DNA of 64,000 bases from Sclerurus mexicanus (taxonomy: Eukaryota > Chordata > Aves > Passeriformes > Furnariidae). Positions 20,583 to 34,721 of this stretch are shown here, in pieces. Location of the stretch: NCBI GenBank assembly GCA_013396755.1, contig VWZF01002844.1:1379412-1443411 (forward strand), in the 5' to 3' direction. Under the pieces are notes generated by a model. That model saw only the letters and a list, made by a program, of their open reading frames with translations, did not search any database and was not told the DNA's origin. Each line of letters starts with the position of its first letter. The first letter of the stretch is position 1. The position numbers were made by a program, and so were the translations under genes.

Positions 20583-23500
20583 CTAATGTAGCTTTCTTAG
20601 CAAATTCTACTCTTCTGTCTTCTCTGATTATCCAGCAAGAATATCCTTCTTGGAAATCACTTCCTGTGGTATTATCCTGTGGAACACTAATATCAGACAT
20701 TAAAAAAATATTTGCTCATTATCACACATCAGATTAACATCCTTGAGGGATTTTATAGAGACAAACAGCATTTGAGCAATTGCCTGTCATTAAATTACAC
20801 CTAAAAGATTAATGTATTATGAAGGAGACAGACTACATGCATTCACTATCCTCAGAATCAATCAGAAGATGCCTGTTGAGCTGGGGTATGTACTTAATAC
20901 TATAGGTTATTTTATTAAAAAAATAAAATTATTCAGCTTTTCCCAAAAAATGCCAGCTAGCATGTATACGCAATGGACAGATGGTATCCCCAAAGTAGAC
21001 ATATGTATGCACATATGCTTTTATATTTTTATTCACAAATAGCTTTAATATTAAAAACACTCTAATTCAGATATTCTGCTCATGCACTCTGTGAATGTCA
21101 GAATGTGTGATTGCTGAGGACTTCTAACCAAAGAAAACCCTACTGAGAAAGCTTTACAGTTATTAATTACGCTTGCACATCACTGGGGGAAGAGAGAAAA
21201 TGAGTAATTCCTTTTACAGTCCATTTACAACACTCAATATTTGTCAAGCAGCTCCTCTTGTGACTGAATTCGAGACCAGTCAGGCTGTCAGGGCTGCATT
21301 GCAAAATCTGTGTTAGTCAGTGGTGAGAATTGTCCCAAAACAATTTTTGGCAATGAAAAGGACAGAAAATAAGACTCCATCAGACAGAGTCCATAGGTCT
21401 AACTACACAAAAGTTATTAGAAGAAATACAGTGAAGGTATAGTCAAAAGAATGGGAAAAATGTTCTCTAAAAACCCAGTGGTCTCGTTCTTAGAAGTTTC
21501 TTGTTTGGCTGTTGTATTTTCTCTCTTTTTTTTTTTTTTTTCCTAAATAAAACATATACATTCACACACTTTATATAAAGAGAAAAATGAGAAAAATGGA
21601 AGAGGGTGGGACTGAATAAAAACTGAAGGGTCTCTTCATTTGTGAGACACAGCTTGCCATAAAGCTTTCAGACAAAATACAAATAGGTCCACCAAACAAC
21701 AAAGTAACAACCCAATGTACATATATGGCACACTGATTTCTGTAAGCAACAGTTTGCTATATATTACTCTGCCATAAAAGACCTAAGGTCCAGAGAAAAT
21801 AATATATAAACTTGCTAAAATGATGAGAATTATCTTCTCAAATTATTTTCAGCTCAAAGTGGCTCGAGTATTTTATTACATTTCTTTCACTGCATACCTC
21901 AACAAATAAGTAACATATATTCAACAGGCTAACAGAGTAATGAAATGATCACTGTGGAGTTTGACTGGCTTTACAAAATCTAAGCGGTATCTCCAATGAA
22001 GAAATGTGACAGAAAAAAATGCCAGTCAGATATATTCAGATAACATTCCGTAGGTAACATATACGGGAATGAAGACTGGATTTAGTAGGCTGGTTTTTAG
22101 AGCAAGAACAGGAATCACAGTACAGCAAGGTTTTTTTCCCTAAAATTTTCCCTAACAATGTTGCTTTCAATTTCAGGAGGAAACAAATGATTTAGTTTAG
22201 ATCTCTGATAAAATGTGAAGGGAAAGAACCTCTTTCCTTTACTTCCATTAAAAACAACATGAAGTCATTAATATAGTAGGAAGGTTTGTATCCTAGTTTT
22301 TCTCAGCAATCTCTCCACGAAGTCAGCAAGAACCTCACCAACTAATAAATGATCCAAGGATGGTAACAGTAATCTCCAGCTGAAAAATAGATACCCAAAT
22401 AGGAGTCCTTTGGGAGGTAACAGAAAATAATTGAAAACAGAACTTCCCGATTTAAAATAAATTAAACCATAATTCTTTGTTGAGTCCAAGTGGCTGAATC
22501 TGGGGGAGTGAAAAATCCAAGCAACAAAACCCTATCAGTCTTATTTGCGAACAACATATAAGAGAAATTATACCTGCACTCACATATTCTGTCTTTTGAT
22601 TAAAATATATACTTTTTAACCCAAGAGTCAGATCACATAAAGGTGTTGGTGGTGGGTTCTCAAACCAGGCTGGATGTTATTTCCTGCAGTTGCTGCCTGT
22701 CCAAAAGGAATTAGACTCTGCCAGTGCACAGCACTTCCAGGAGCAAGATAGTGTCAGTGACCTGTGCCTTCTGACAGTAAGGAACAATGGTTCTCTCATG
22801 AGGTCCCATGGGAAAACAAACTAATGCCCCACACCTGAAGGCTTCTTGTCTCATCTCTGAGCAACTTCATGGGGTAACAGCTGAGTGCCTCACCCCCCTG
22901 ACATTGTTTATGTTCTTGATCATGTGATACTTTCTGGTCTCCAGATCTACATTTGTGCTCCCCCCGGGTGACATCTTCCCACTAGGCCAAGATCTGGGCA
23001 CTCATCAGCTCCACTTACACTCAGAGTCTCAGAGTGAAAGCCCATGGCTATATAGAGGGCTCTGACACGACGTTGAACAAGTCTCATGGCTGACTCAGCA
23101 ACTAAAATCCTGGTGACACTGTAGCTTTCGCAGTGAGGAAGACCTGATGCAAGTGCCTAGGGGCAAAAACGTGCAAACAGCATAAAAGAATATTTTCAAG
23201 GAATTCATACATAGTTTCTGTATTGACAAAATTTCTCCCTCACCCTCCTGAAAGCTGATTGATCAGATCCTCCAGTACCTATGTACCTGCATGGCAGCAG
23301 TGGAGAACCGAGCCTTCATCTGGAAATCTAAAGTTAATTTGAGAAGCAGCACAGAAACACAAGACCCAAAGATACAGCTGTCAGTATTTGATAACTCTCT
23401 GGTGTTAACAATTGGATGGTTTTGTACTCTGCCTGCCTTCTGCTTCTCTCACCACCAACAGCCACAAACAATTGCGCTGCTGAAGCCATGTTTTAACGTT

Positions 23501-24499
23501 CCTGTCCACTTAAAAGGGACATAGCCTTGGTTATATCTCTGACCTTATGTTGCAATTGATATTGATAGTGGTTTATCTTAAAGCACAGTTGACTATAAAG
23601 ACTGAGAGACAGTGTTTGTTCTCTCCCAGATGTAAATACAAGGGAATGAAATGTGATTTCAATGTTTTAGCTACTTCTCTACAAGTAAAGACATTCACTG
23701 AAATTGTATATGTGTTTCTGTTTATTCTCATCAGCCACCAGGTTTGGACATGCATAGTAACAGCAGTGTTCTTGTTCTAATTTGGTTCTTGTCACTACTG
23801 TGACTCTTGGCGAATCTTTTGTGCATGATGTTCCTGCAAATTGCTTTCAAGAAGCTTTGCATTTGTTTGGGATGCAAATCAGCCAAGAAAAGCTGAGAGG
23901 TACAATATCAAGAGAACCATTCATTTATTTACCTAAGAATTCAATATAAGAAATCTTTTCGATATTTTTTAAAAGAAATGAGCTACTATAAACAATATTA
24001 TGCACCAAAACATTGACATCATACTCGCAGAGCTGCAAGTGAAAAAAACCCGAAGTTGTTATAGAAGTAAGTGACAGACCAATTTTATTATTTCCAATTG
24101 TTAGGCTAAAACAGTTGATTTTTTTTTTCCGATTTCTTAAAAGTCAGGAGTAATGATCCACAGTCTTATCAGCATTCTTTATACCTGTTCTTTTCAAGGC
24201 ATGCTATTTACCTGGGAACTTTTGACTAAAATCATCTTACTCTGTAAGTAGTGGACAGACCAGAGCCTGTTGAACTCTCCTGCACAGCAGCAGGCTGCAC
24301 ACCAGGATCTTCCCCTGAGTAGGGATGCCTCTCATAGTCAGTTCTCAAGGTTAAGAGAATCTTTATGGTGTCAAATGCTCAGGAAGTGAATTCATAATAA
24401 GAGAACTGAACTTTGTAATCTTAGCTAAGTGATATAAAGCATTGATTTCACATATATAAGCCTTTAGACACAAAGCATTGACCAGGTCTGGGACCAAAT
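20583..24499. other. Mostly unique non-coding sequence
   Basis: No gene or named repeat. A T16 homopolymer lies at 21526-21541. A somewhat GC-richer block (about 22640-23180, with CCCCCCGGGTGACATC near 22961 and CTATATAGAGGGC near 23050) differs from its surroundings and could be an old, unrecognised LTR or a regulatory region, but I could not align it to anything. Open frames are below 80 codons. Confidence 0.65.
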
Positions 24500-24775
24500 C
24501 TGAATCCAGTTGCGCCTTAATTCCCTTCTGAGCAGGAGTTCAGAATGAATGCAATGGTGTCCTTTCTGAACCTTACGACTCAACAGGAGGGTGTCCCTGA
24601 CAATTTTGTTAGACTCTGTTCTCTATGCCGTAAATAGTGTACCTTGACATTGAATCTGTCACATTTGCCGCTGACCTTTGTTAACTCACTGTCTTATATC
24701 AAAGACTATATTGTTGCTAAACTTACGGGAGTGAGTGCATGACTCCATTTGTGATAGTCCTGCAACACAAAGCTT
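24500..24775 (+). mobile_element. Possible LTR fragment, plus strand
   Basis: A cluster of CpGs in AT-rich surroundings (TTGCGCC, TTACGAC, TGCCGTAAAT, GCCGCTG, TTACGGG). The order GTTCTCTATGCCGTAAATAG, then ATCAAAGACTATATTG, then CTTACGGGAGTGAGTGC near 24720 resembles the R/U5 part of some avian LTRs, with the polyadenylation signal decayed to ATCAAA. The family call is from memory and uncertain. Edges are approximate. Confidence 0.35.
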
Positions 24776-25339
24776 CTATTGTAGTCTACTAGTAATTTTG
24801 GTGGTATGCAACACATGCACATATTATTTCCTATGCTGATATGAAGAAGATCCTTCAGAAAATATTACTTACATTTACAGGCACAGCAGCACAATATAGG
24901 AAATTAGAAAGTTCTGAAAGAAAAGCAAAATACTGAACATCACTGAAGTGACTGAAGTTTGTGCAATACTTTCCATGTGTACAACACATTGCTCTCAGGC
25001 ACTAAATTCAGATTCCTTACTCCTGGGACAGTTATGTGACTACCTTCACTGTCCAGCAGTGAAATTGTAATGGCCAAATAAAGTTATAATCCACAACAAA
25101 CAAAAGACCTACGAAGATATAAAGCAACACAAGCCTTATGTAACTGCAGCTGAAGCTTCAGCTCACCCTACAAGTATTTCTCCTTGTTTCACATGGGAGG
25201 AAGAGTGAAATATCCAAAGAATATGGCAGTTCAGTGTGTAATGGCAGCTTCTCCCTGTAAGACTAGTAATGGAGAGATGGTTTTCTATCTAAACTAACAT
25301 TGCTTATTTATAGCTAATGTTGTCTTAGTTACACACAGT

Positions 25340-25394
25340 GATTAATTAAATGCAATTATCAGATGCAATAATTAAACCCATTAATTAAATATTG
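25340..25394. promoter_or_regulatory. Homeodomain/POU-type site cluster
   Basis: Within 55 bases there are three perfect TAATTA cores (25343-25348, 25369-25374, 25382-25387) plus two octamer-like elements reading ATGCAATTAT (from 25350) and ATGCAATAAT (from 25363). The two octamer-like units are near copies of each other 13 bases apart. A binding platform for homeodomain and POU factors is a reasonable inference; a simple AT-rich coincidence is the alternative. Confidence 0.3.
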
Positions 25395-28300
25395 TATCTT
25401 ACCCACTTTTCATTAGTGAGTTTCATTCCTTCATACAATCCTCATAATTAAAATTATTTGTTTTACTTTAGTCATAAATAGTGAAATTCACCAAATAGCT
25501 AAGAATGGAAATGCGTCAGTTCCACTCCTAACTCCCCAAAGCTTTGTCTTATCCCACATGCACTGCAAGAACTGGCTGAATTCATAATGTGCTTCTCTCA
25601 CTTTAATCCACATTAGGAGGCTGACTGTGTCCAAAAGGTGACTTAGACTAAGAACACCCAGATTAGAGCAAAAAATCTCTGCAAGTGAATACCTTTCCTC
25701 TCAGAGCTCATTTTGGTGGGCATTTTTAGATCACACAAATAATAGCAGCTCCAACTGTCAGCTTCACAGGGCATTTAGGTGAGAACAGAGGGAGGTGATA
25801 TTCACTTAACATTAGTCTAGAAGATAAGAAAAACAGGGAGAAAATTCTTCCCTCCATCTTCAGGTATGCAAATCCACATGATCCACTAGCTGCAGGACTG
25901 TCCTACCGTTGTAGACAAAGTTTAATAGATTAGGACTACAATGCCCTCCATTAAGGATAGGTCAAATATAACAGAGGATTCACTAGATCAGTCAAGAGCT
26001 ACTATGGCCTGTGGTTAGTACTGTTTCGGTCTTTGTTCCTACATCTTCTTTTGTGTTTTTCCACTGTTGGTGTTATATTGTGTGGGAGGATTTAAAGTCC
26101 TTGAAGCTGAAGAAGGAATCAAATCCAGTTTTCTAATCTTCAGGGCTAAAGCTGTCACATTCTAGGGATGAAAATACTTTTTTTCTGTACCACTTGCAAA
26201 AACCCTGTATTAAGTTCTTTAGACCTAATTCAAAAGAAACTGCAGGGCAACAGTATCAGAGTTCTGTGAAGCCCTGACTAACATGCCTAAGGACTCAGAA
26301 GAGAAACAGTCTTTAAACTTCCCTATCCTTATTTTGTCTAGCAGTTTCCAGATTTGAGTACCAGCCTGTGGGGATCACAGCAGTCTGTACCAAACTACCC
26401 CCATGGGAGATGAGACTGCCTGGACGTGCTCTAGATAAGAAGCACATCACTGTATCTAACACAGATTTGAGATGCCTTGTTAACTAACAGGAGGTACCTA
26501 TGTAACAGAGTGTGGTTATCAGTAGGGACTGAGAACACTTCTCTCTCCTAAAAATGTTAGTGAAGAAAAAAGGAATTAACAAAACTCTCCCTGAATTTTA
26601 GTCTCCCTGAAATTCTCCAAACAAAGCACCTTAACCTTTTTCAGAGGATCCCATTCATAGGCAGAGATTTTCTAACATCTTCTTAACAGGCAAAATGTGA
26701 TGCTTTTCCTTAAAATGTGACACATGTATTTCAAAGCCAAAATCAATCTCCATCCAACAAACAAGGATGCTCCTGGTTGAAAGTTTGAGGGTTACCACTG
26801 TGCAGAAAGAAATACTTGTCCAGTTTCTTGTCAGATGACCAGAAGTTAAGGGGTAAATGAAGCTTTAAATTACATGACAGATCCAGAAACCTAATCAAAT
26901 AGGGAATTCTCTTAATTCTGGAATGGTTCCATGTAATATCATCATCTTTGGCAAACAGAATGCCAAATGTGAAACAAGAGTTGGGGTGCAATTACAGGAG
27001 TTCTGAGAGGAGAAGAAGCAACAAAGAAGCAGTAACAGCCATGACCAAGACTGTAAAAACTCCAGAGAAAAATGTAAATAGCAAACAAACCCAAAAAACC
27101 CTCAAAGCACCTCCCTGCCCCTGCCTCTCCTTGAAAAAAATTCCCCACAACTCATCATCAGATATCTGAAACCATACAAAAAATCCCAAAGATACAGAAT
27201 TGTGCAGTATGTCTACTTTACTGTAGCATATGTATAATCATGATCAAGGCATTATCTGGACGAACATGTTAAAAAATATAATTATGCCTAAATAAAGTTA
27301 ATGGGCTGGAAAATGGCTCAACAGCTTAAAATATCTAATGATTTTGAGAGCAGCTTAATTATAACTACGCTAATTCTAGGCTCATGTATGTACTCATTTA
27401 TTGTAGCAGTCATGAAAAAATGTTTGAGTCCCAGCACAGAATTTTTGCTAAAACAGCTTTGTAAAATAATTTTCCCATTTCTTTCTGATCTACTTCCTTT
27501 TAAGAAATCCTATGCTCCAGCACCCTAAAGGATCAGGATTTTCAGCTGGTTCAATCACACAGCAGGCATTGCAACATGACAAGATGCCCACCTCTGCAAT
27601 TTTGGGAATTGAAATAGTTTTAGGCCAACAACGTGCTGATGCGCTGGTTCTCCAACAGAAGAGAGTGCAAGGGCAGTACACACAACATCATTCAATGGCA
27701 CTTACCAGTGTTTTGTTGCCAAAACAGGAGGTAGGTTTCCACACAAATCTATCATCCTGGATTCAGTCTATACTCAATATTTTTACTAGGAGAAAAGAAA
27801 TCAACCTAAATTAAACTTTCACGTGAAATCAAATTCAAAGAAAACAGAACAAACTGGGGAAGTGGTTTGAAGAAAAGAGAACATAATTCAATAGGACGCA
27901 ACCAAAATGCTGAAACTGTTATGTTCTATCCTGAGCTGGTTGGAAAAACTGCATTTTTACTTAAACATTTGTAATTAGAGGGAGGGAAATAACAAGAACA
28001 GTCTAAAATGTGTGAAAACACCAAGTGACTGTTTAGAGAAGAATGTGGAGGGCATAAGAAAGGTAGATAATTTCAGCTTTGTAAAAAGGCAGGTATAGAG
28101 CTAGTAAGTCCATCTCCTGTATAGGCAGAACTAAGTATAATGGCTTTAAATTGTACTAGAAGAACTCAGTCAGATATCAAGAAAAAAATCAAAAGAAAAC
28201 ATAACAGTAAGGACAGTGAGCCATGGGTACAGCCCTTCTGGCCAGGCTGATTTCAGCCTCCACTGATGAAATCTCTAAAGAACAAATTTCATGTGTGTTC

Positions 28301-31300
28301 ACAGTGACATCAGACTCCTGCCTGAGCTTGACTTTGCACTTCTCTGTTTTCTTCAATAACCGGGAGCTGCTGTAAGCTTACACTTATTTTGTTTCTTGTC
28401 TAGAAGAACAAAATGCATCCTCCATACAGGAGCTTTTGAGCAATGCCTTTAATCTATATGCTTGTTCCTTGCTTAGTACTGGAGTGCCTCACTTACAGGA
28501 AGGGGGCTGCTTTTTCGCCTGTTCTACAAGTTGAAGAAATAAGTACTTGAAAAACAAAACCACTTTGAACAAAACAAACAAACAACAAAAGTCCAAATGC
28601 ATTATAATATGAAGGGGGGAGAACAAACTGATGGATCGCTCTTGTCAGCTCTTTGCTGAAAGGCATAAGTTTAAGACAGCTACAGTAACAGAAAATGAAT
28701 TGGCACTCCACATTCCAATATACTGTGAAGCCTCACAAGTGCTATTTTTATTCTTCAGATGTTACCACTAAGACCATACACAGAGGAGACAAACATCCCC
28801 GTTCTGAGGCCTACAAGTGGGCTGAGTTCTGGGCAAAGCACTGATAAAGACATCTGGATGTGAGAATTGGGTGGGTGCCAGGTGCACAGGCATTGCCCAT
28901 CCTCTGAATGTGCAGACCTACTGAAGCATGACATGGCTCCTCTCTCTAGTACCAGTGCTTAGCTTTCCTTCCTTCAAAACCAGGACTGAAAAAAAAAATA
29001 AATTCATTTGTTCTTCCCTTCTGCTCCCAGAAGGAACATGGTGACAGTGAGGAGCATAGCTAGTCTCATCACTATCACCAATTTACTTGCAAACCTGAAC
29101 CTGCTATGGAGCAACACACTAACATTTAAAGTACAAACACTATCATGTTGTTAGCCTCATCTTTCCTGCACAGCAGAGAGACCAAAGCCCTTCTCAGGAC
29201 AAGAGAAGCACACTCGAAGTGGAGACATGACACTTGTCCCCATGCTAAAAACAGAGCTCACCCACCACCCCAATGTAGTGCTGACACCACTTTTAGATCA
29301 ACACTTGAAAGACTGACCACAGCTTGTCAAACAACTATTAAAGCTAAAAAAATTTAAAAAGGAGACCCGAATATTCAATATTTCACTTTTGCATATTTTA
29401 TGTTTGGTGACAGTATTTAAGTTTAGGATAACTACAAACATTGTTTTCATGGAAATTTAATTTTTAAAGTGTTCCAATATGCTGTGAATGAAATGATACT
29501 GAGACGTCACGGTTCAGAGACAAGGACTCTTCTGGAATTTCCAGATGTTATTAAAACCAAAAGTCAAACAAACTCATTATGATTATTTATTTGTTGCACT
29601 TGTATCTACACCTGGAGAAACTGCAACACAGTTCAATTAAAAGACAGAGCCCTTTAGGGCAGCAGAGGCCAAGCAGCAACCATCCTACAGCATGCATGAA
29701 GTCCAGACTTGTAGAGGCTTTTATTCAGCAGGCAGTAGAGAAGGGAGGAATAGATCCTTCCTCACACTGTTCATTTATTTTTGTCTAGTAATGTAGTATT
29801 TTTGCTTGGGTCAAACCAAATCTGACTCTAAGCTGCTGGTTTTAAGGGTTCAGACACATTGGCAGGTCTCCTTTCAGCTATATACGATGCACTACACATA
29901 AAGACTGTGAAAACAATTTACTGGGCACACTTCATATTTTACTTCTAATTTGCATTGTTGTATTCAAGGAAAATTCAATTTCCGGTAAATGCACTGTACA
30001 TCAAAAAAGGGTTTATTAAAACATGTTCTAAATTGGATCATAAGTCTTTTGTTAAAGAAATTTAATATTATTTGCACTTAGCTAATAGAAGAATTTTTAT
30101 CAGACCATCCTAGCCAATATTTTAGGGCAACTAATTCAGAACTCCTACTTTCTCAAATTAAAATACTGCAACACTAGATTAAAATAAATATTCCTCTTTT
30201 TTTCCATTTCTATTCATTTTGACTAGAAATGAATTGGACAAGATAGGTAACCTAGAGAGAAGAGAGCCTTGTTTCTGAAGTTATGGGAGCAGTTATACCT
30301 GACAAGGGTTAAGTTTTGACCTTCTGCAAAACTTCAACAAATCTAAAAGCTCCCCATTAGTGAAACTGATGCTAGAATTATTCAACCTTCAAAACTCATC
30401 CTCTGCTTAACTGCCAAAGCATTTTGCTGCCTTCCAGTACACATAACACTTCACACTGACTGCCATAAACATGATTTAAATAGCTTCAAACACAGAAATA
30501 AATAAATAGACTGTACCTCAAATTGAAAAAAAAATCATAATTTAAATCAAGCATATGCTCTTTATTTAGTCTCCTTACATACATTTATCTGCAGTGGAGT
30601 ATCAGAGAGACAGGTGTAGAAAATGTCTATGACTATGGGTGTGTTTCAATTTCTCCCTCACAGACACAGCCTATTTTTATCACCTTCCTTCATACCCTTC
30701 TCATGATGTACACCTCCCCGGGCGAGTGCATCTGCATCAGCACTCTGACTTGATCAGTGGGGTGAACCCATATCTGTGCACCAGCAGCAAGGTCTGTAAG
30801 ACATGGCAGAGAAAGGGAGAAACGATAGGCATCTTAGGAGTTGAAGAGGGTGGAAATTCTTACCATGATTTGGTCTGCTCAAGGTCTCATCACATGAAAG
30901 GTTCATCTAACTCACCTATGGGACATACATGCAGGCACGTGAGCCAGCTGGCATTGACATATATGGTTGCAGGCACTGTGGCGTTACAGGAAAACAGACC
31001 TGATTCTCAGACTTGGTTATTACACCAGTTTTCAAAGGGCTGGCTATTCACAATCCCTGCATTGCATGTCAAACTGTGACCACGATGTGTCCACTCTGAA
31101 CTCTCTTTTGCCCAAGATTACAGTGGTGAACTGACTACATCCATTTGTTTTTTGTTTTTTGGTTTTTTTTTTTTAAATCTCAGTTCTGTCTAGAAATGTG
31201 GAAGAAAAGAACCTGAAAGCAGCAGGCCCTCAGTTACTGCCAAAAGCCAGCCTTCAGATGAAGTCAGTGAGGCTCTATTAGATTTATAACAGGATGGAGG

Positions 31301-34144
31301 TATGTCCTCTTGGGAACCTTAAGACTTAACTTTCATCACCATACCGTATAAACTGGTAAAAGGCTTAATACTTTATTAATAGTATGTCACAAAGCATCTT
31401 AACACACCATTACATGAAGCAGTCAGATGCTTTACTCCATCAGCAGAACTGGCACACGTGCACAACTCACATACTTTGCCTATACCTGATTCACACTGGA
31501 TGAAATGGAAAGCCCTCTGAAGTGGGTGAGACAGGGAATCATTCACCAAGTTATTAGCCTCAGATAATGCATCTGTGTGACAACATGCTTCTTACAGAGG
31601 TCAAGAGGAGCCATATGAACACAAGAGTGCAGAATCTGGTGCATCCAGTCCCATCATTTTCTTTGGAGTCAACAACAACAGGCATGCCATCATGGTAGAA
31701 GAAACAGTTATATTGACAGGATTGTACTTTTCTAATATCTTTGCTATTTATGTGGTGTTCCTTCAGACTTTCTGTAGTTTTTCCTTTGTCAAAGTTTTCA
31801 GAGAGAGAAGGTCCCTGAGAACTGGAGTGGGAAGGAGACTGTCAGTTCAAAACACTTTCTCTTATAAATGCATGAATAAAGCACAAGTCACATTTGTCAG
31901 CTGGAAGGTTATGGTGAAGTGGTGTGTATGTTTTTCATTATTTGGAGTAAATAAAGGCCCTTTTGATGAGATGCCACCTGTCACTCTTCCTGAACCAGCA
32001 GGTGGCCATTCTGACAGCACTGTGACAGATGAATCCAGAACCTTTTCTTTTATACAATCTCCAAAATTCAATATAAGCAACCCTGGGCTAGGATCTAAAA
32101 TCCTTTCATCTCCTGTCCTAAACTATGCTTGAATTGCAGTTCAAGAAAATTTGACACACACTTTCCAGGAATATCCAGGAATACTCACTTTTCTGATTGC
32201 CAGATTTTGTTTATATATGTAAAAAAAAATTGTTTCTAATTTTGGTTCTTTGCTTCCCAGTCTCTGAAGTTTAACTTTTTCACATGTCATTTGTCTAAAG
32301 AAGGTTGGTTTTCAATTATAGAACATCTTTATATAGATTAAGAAATATATCCCCACTAGCAAACTAACATTTAAGTCATGAAACAAAAAGAAAAATGCAA
32401 GTGAGATCTTGGTTAGAGTTATGAAAATAGCATAATATTATCATTATTATTCTTGAGCATTGCAAAATTACTTTAGTAAATGAACTTGCAACGATTCTGA
32501 CACCTGAATAAAATGTTATACTGGGTTTTTTTTGCAATATTTGTACACCAAGAAGCTTTGTTTCCAGGAGCTCAAAACACTCTAGTGTGTTGTGACACAG
32601 TAATGTACTACTGTATGAGTTCCCATCACTTGCATTAGTGAACTTCTAGCCCATTTGCAGCAGCAGACACACTGCCACTTCATGACACAAGACAAAATAA
32701 GGCAGCACAAAAACCCCTGAACCCTACACTGGTTCTACCCCCTTGTCACAGAGAAGACATACTTTTGTGTGATTAGACTTCTCGTATAAATGTAACAATT
32801 TTTCACCGAGTTTTAATTGCTTAAGGCTCAGCTTCATGTTAATCCTTTCCACTTAGAATTTACTTAAAGCTTATTATAGTTCATTCTTTGGCACAGGAAC
32901 TGAAATTAGTTATCTAATTGTCTTTCTACAAATTTGTGCATTAAGCATGGATTTATGATTAGAATACTCAAAAAGCTGTGATTAATGCATTTTCCTGTAG
33001 CAATTTCTATGCTTTGGAAACTTGCAATTTGTCTAGCAATACATGTAAAGCTCAAAAAGCTTCTTTTAAAAACACACATTAGAAATGACATTATAGTTCA
33101 ATGAAAGATCTTCCTCTCAGACAGCTGATAAAACACCAAAGAAGGTTTGGATTCCTGAAGTATTACCTTTAGTAGGAAAATCCACTAAACTAGTTATTAC
33201 ATTCTTATTAGATACCATTAAATATACAGGAAAATGAAAGAAATAAAGATAAATCCAGGGATACATTCCATATGATGGATGACTAAAAAGCTTGATTTTT
33301 TAAAATCAGAATTATTTTAATTAAATAAACAGTAACTCAGCCACAATAACCATATCTATCTCAGCTATATCAATGAAAATCCATGGAAAAATAAAAGTTG
33401 TTATCTGTTCTTATTTCTCTTCCACCTGCTTAGCTCACTGAAGATGGAAGATGTTGAAGCGAAGTTTGGAGAACCACAGTCCAGGAGGCAAATGGTTAAA
33501 TTTAAGTTTCTACTCTGTACAAAGATCACAAATTCTGTTGTGATTTAAAAAAAAATAAATGAACAAATAAAAAGACCCCAACCAAAACCCCGTCGCAAGC
33601 CTAGATATGCTTAGAATATCTCCACAATAAGACTAGATCATGAGCTCAGTGGTGGTATAATTCTCTAGCTCTAGGAACCTACTGACAGCACTAGTTGCTA
33701 ATAGAATTCCATGGATTTGGTAAGGGTACTGGATTCACCAAAGATAAAAGTTTAAGGGATATCTCCAAATAATTTGACTGAAACACATTTTTTTTTAAAC
33801 TTCTGTTTGCAAAGATGAATGAATAACATACTGTCTACCTTCCTTGATATTCTAAACCTGATGGAGAAATTAAGTTTCTATTTTAGATTCGTTTAAATAT
33901 TGAACAAACCCTTATCTGTGACTGTATTTCATAGCCAGCTTAAACTCATGGTTGGAGTAATCCTCTAAGTTTTTAAATTTTTTAAAATCATGCAGGAATG
34001 AAATACAATGTGTTTCACATAAATCTAGTAGGTAAGTATAATTGTATTAGCCATAACAAATATGCTTTCAGTTATATTCCCTGAATCTACAAAATACTCT
34101 TATATAGAAAACCACTTAGATTTCTCCTTCTTTTTAATATGTTA
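25395..34144. other. Mostly unique non-coding sequence
   Basis: Nearly 9 kb with no gene and no repeat family I can name. The two longest open frames (146 codons each, at 30639-31079 and 31692-32132, plus strand) have no domain, no periodic codon preference visible by eye and no flanking splice logic, and are taken as chance. Short A/C-rich or T/G-rich patches occur near 28550-28590, 31147-31176 and 33545-33590. A CTCF-like site is listed at 31995-32006. Confidence 0.65.
31995..32006 (+). promoter_or_regulatory. CTCF-like core site
   Basis: CCAGCAGGTGGC matches the twelve-base core of the vertebrate CTCF motif (CCASYAGRKGGC). The next position is C where a purine is preferred. An upstream GCCACCTG at about 31974 forms an inverted pair with it (CAGGTGGC), and both are also E-boxes. 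One match in 64 kb can arise by chance. Confidence 0.3.
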
Positions 34145-34578
34145 TGCTGGTTTAAAGGTAAACCGGCAGGAGAAATTAATCCAACTCAAGAGAGATTACA
34201 AGTCGTAGTTCCAATTTACTAAAAAGATTACAATAAATACAATGATACAGAGAAGAACTGGTTTTAACCCACAAAAATAACCCAGATGTATAGCCCAGCA
34301 TCCTGGGACATGAACAGAATGGTGTTCATTAGCCCCTATGCTGAGCACCACGTGGTCCCTCTGAAAACAAAAGGGAAGGAAATCTGTTGGTGAGGATGAT
34401 GGTTGCAGTCTTCTCAAGAGTGGCAGTCGCAGTCCTGTTGAGGTTCTGGTCCTCCTCTGGATCCAACAAGTGGTACCAGAAGTCCCAAACCCCAAAGATT
34501 ATATATGCTTAGGTTCAGATGGGAATGCCTAGTACCTCACTCAGGGTGGGGAGTTTCACAATAGGTGATTTAACTCTG

Positions 34579-34585
34579 TGAGTCA
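34579..34585. promoter_or_regulatory. AP-1 consensus site in LTR U3
   Basis: TGAGTCA, a perfect AP-1 (FOS/JUN) element, lies about 75 bases upstream of the LTR TATA box on the element strand. Confidence 0.5.
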
Positions 34586-34721
34586 TGGGATATTTTTGGA
34601 ATCTTTGATGGTCCAGGTCTGTACAGCTGCTTATTATGCTTATAATGGCCCATTAGCAGACCCGTCCCCTCAGGCTGGGTGTGAACGTGCTGATGCCTCC
34701 CTGGAGGGGAGTTATCACAGC

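Noticed and set aside
30639..31079. 146-codon plus-strand open frame
   Set aside because: No recognisable domain, no splice or promoter context, and a length compatible with chance over 64 kb in six frames.
31692..32132. 146-codon plus-strand open frame
   Set aside because: A hydrophobic start is followed by low-information sequence with no domain; most likely a chance open frame.
34196..34495. 99-codon minus-strand open frame
   Set aside because: It lies wholly inside the solo LTR and shows no domain.
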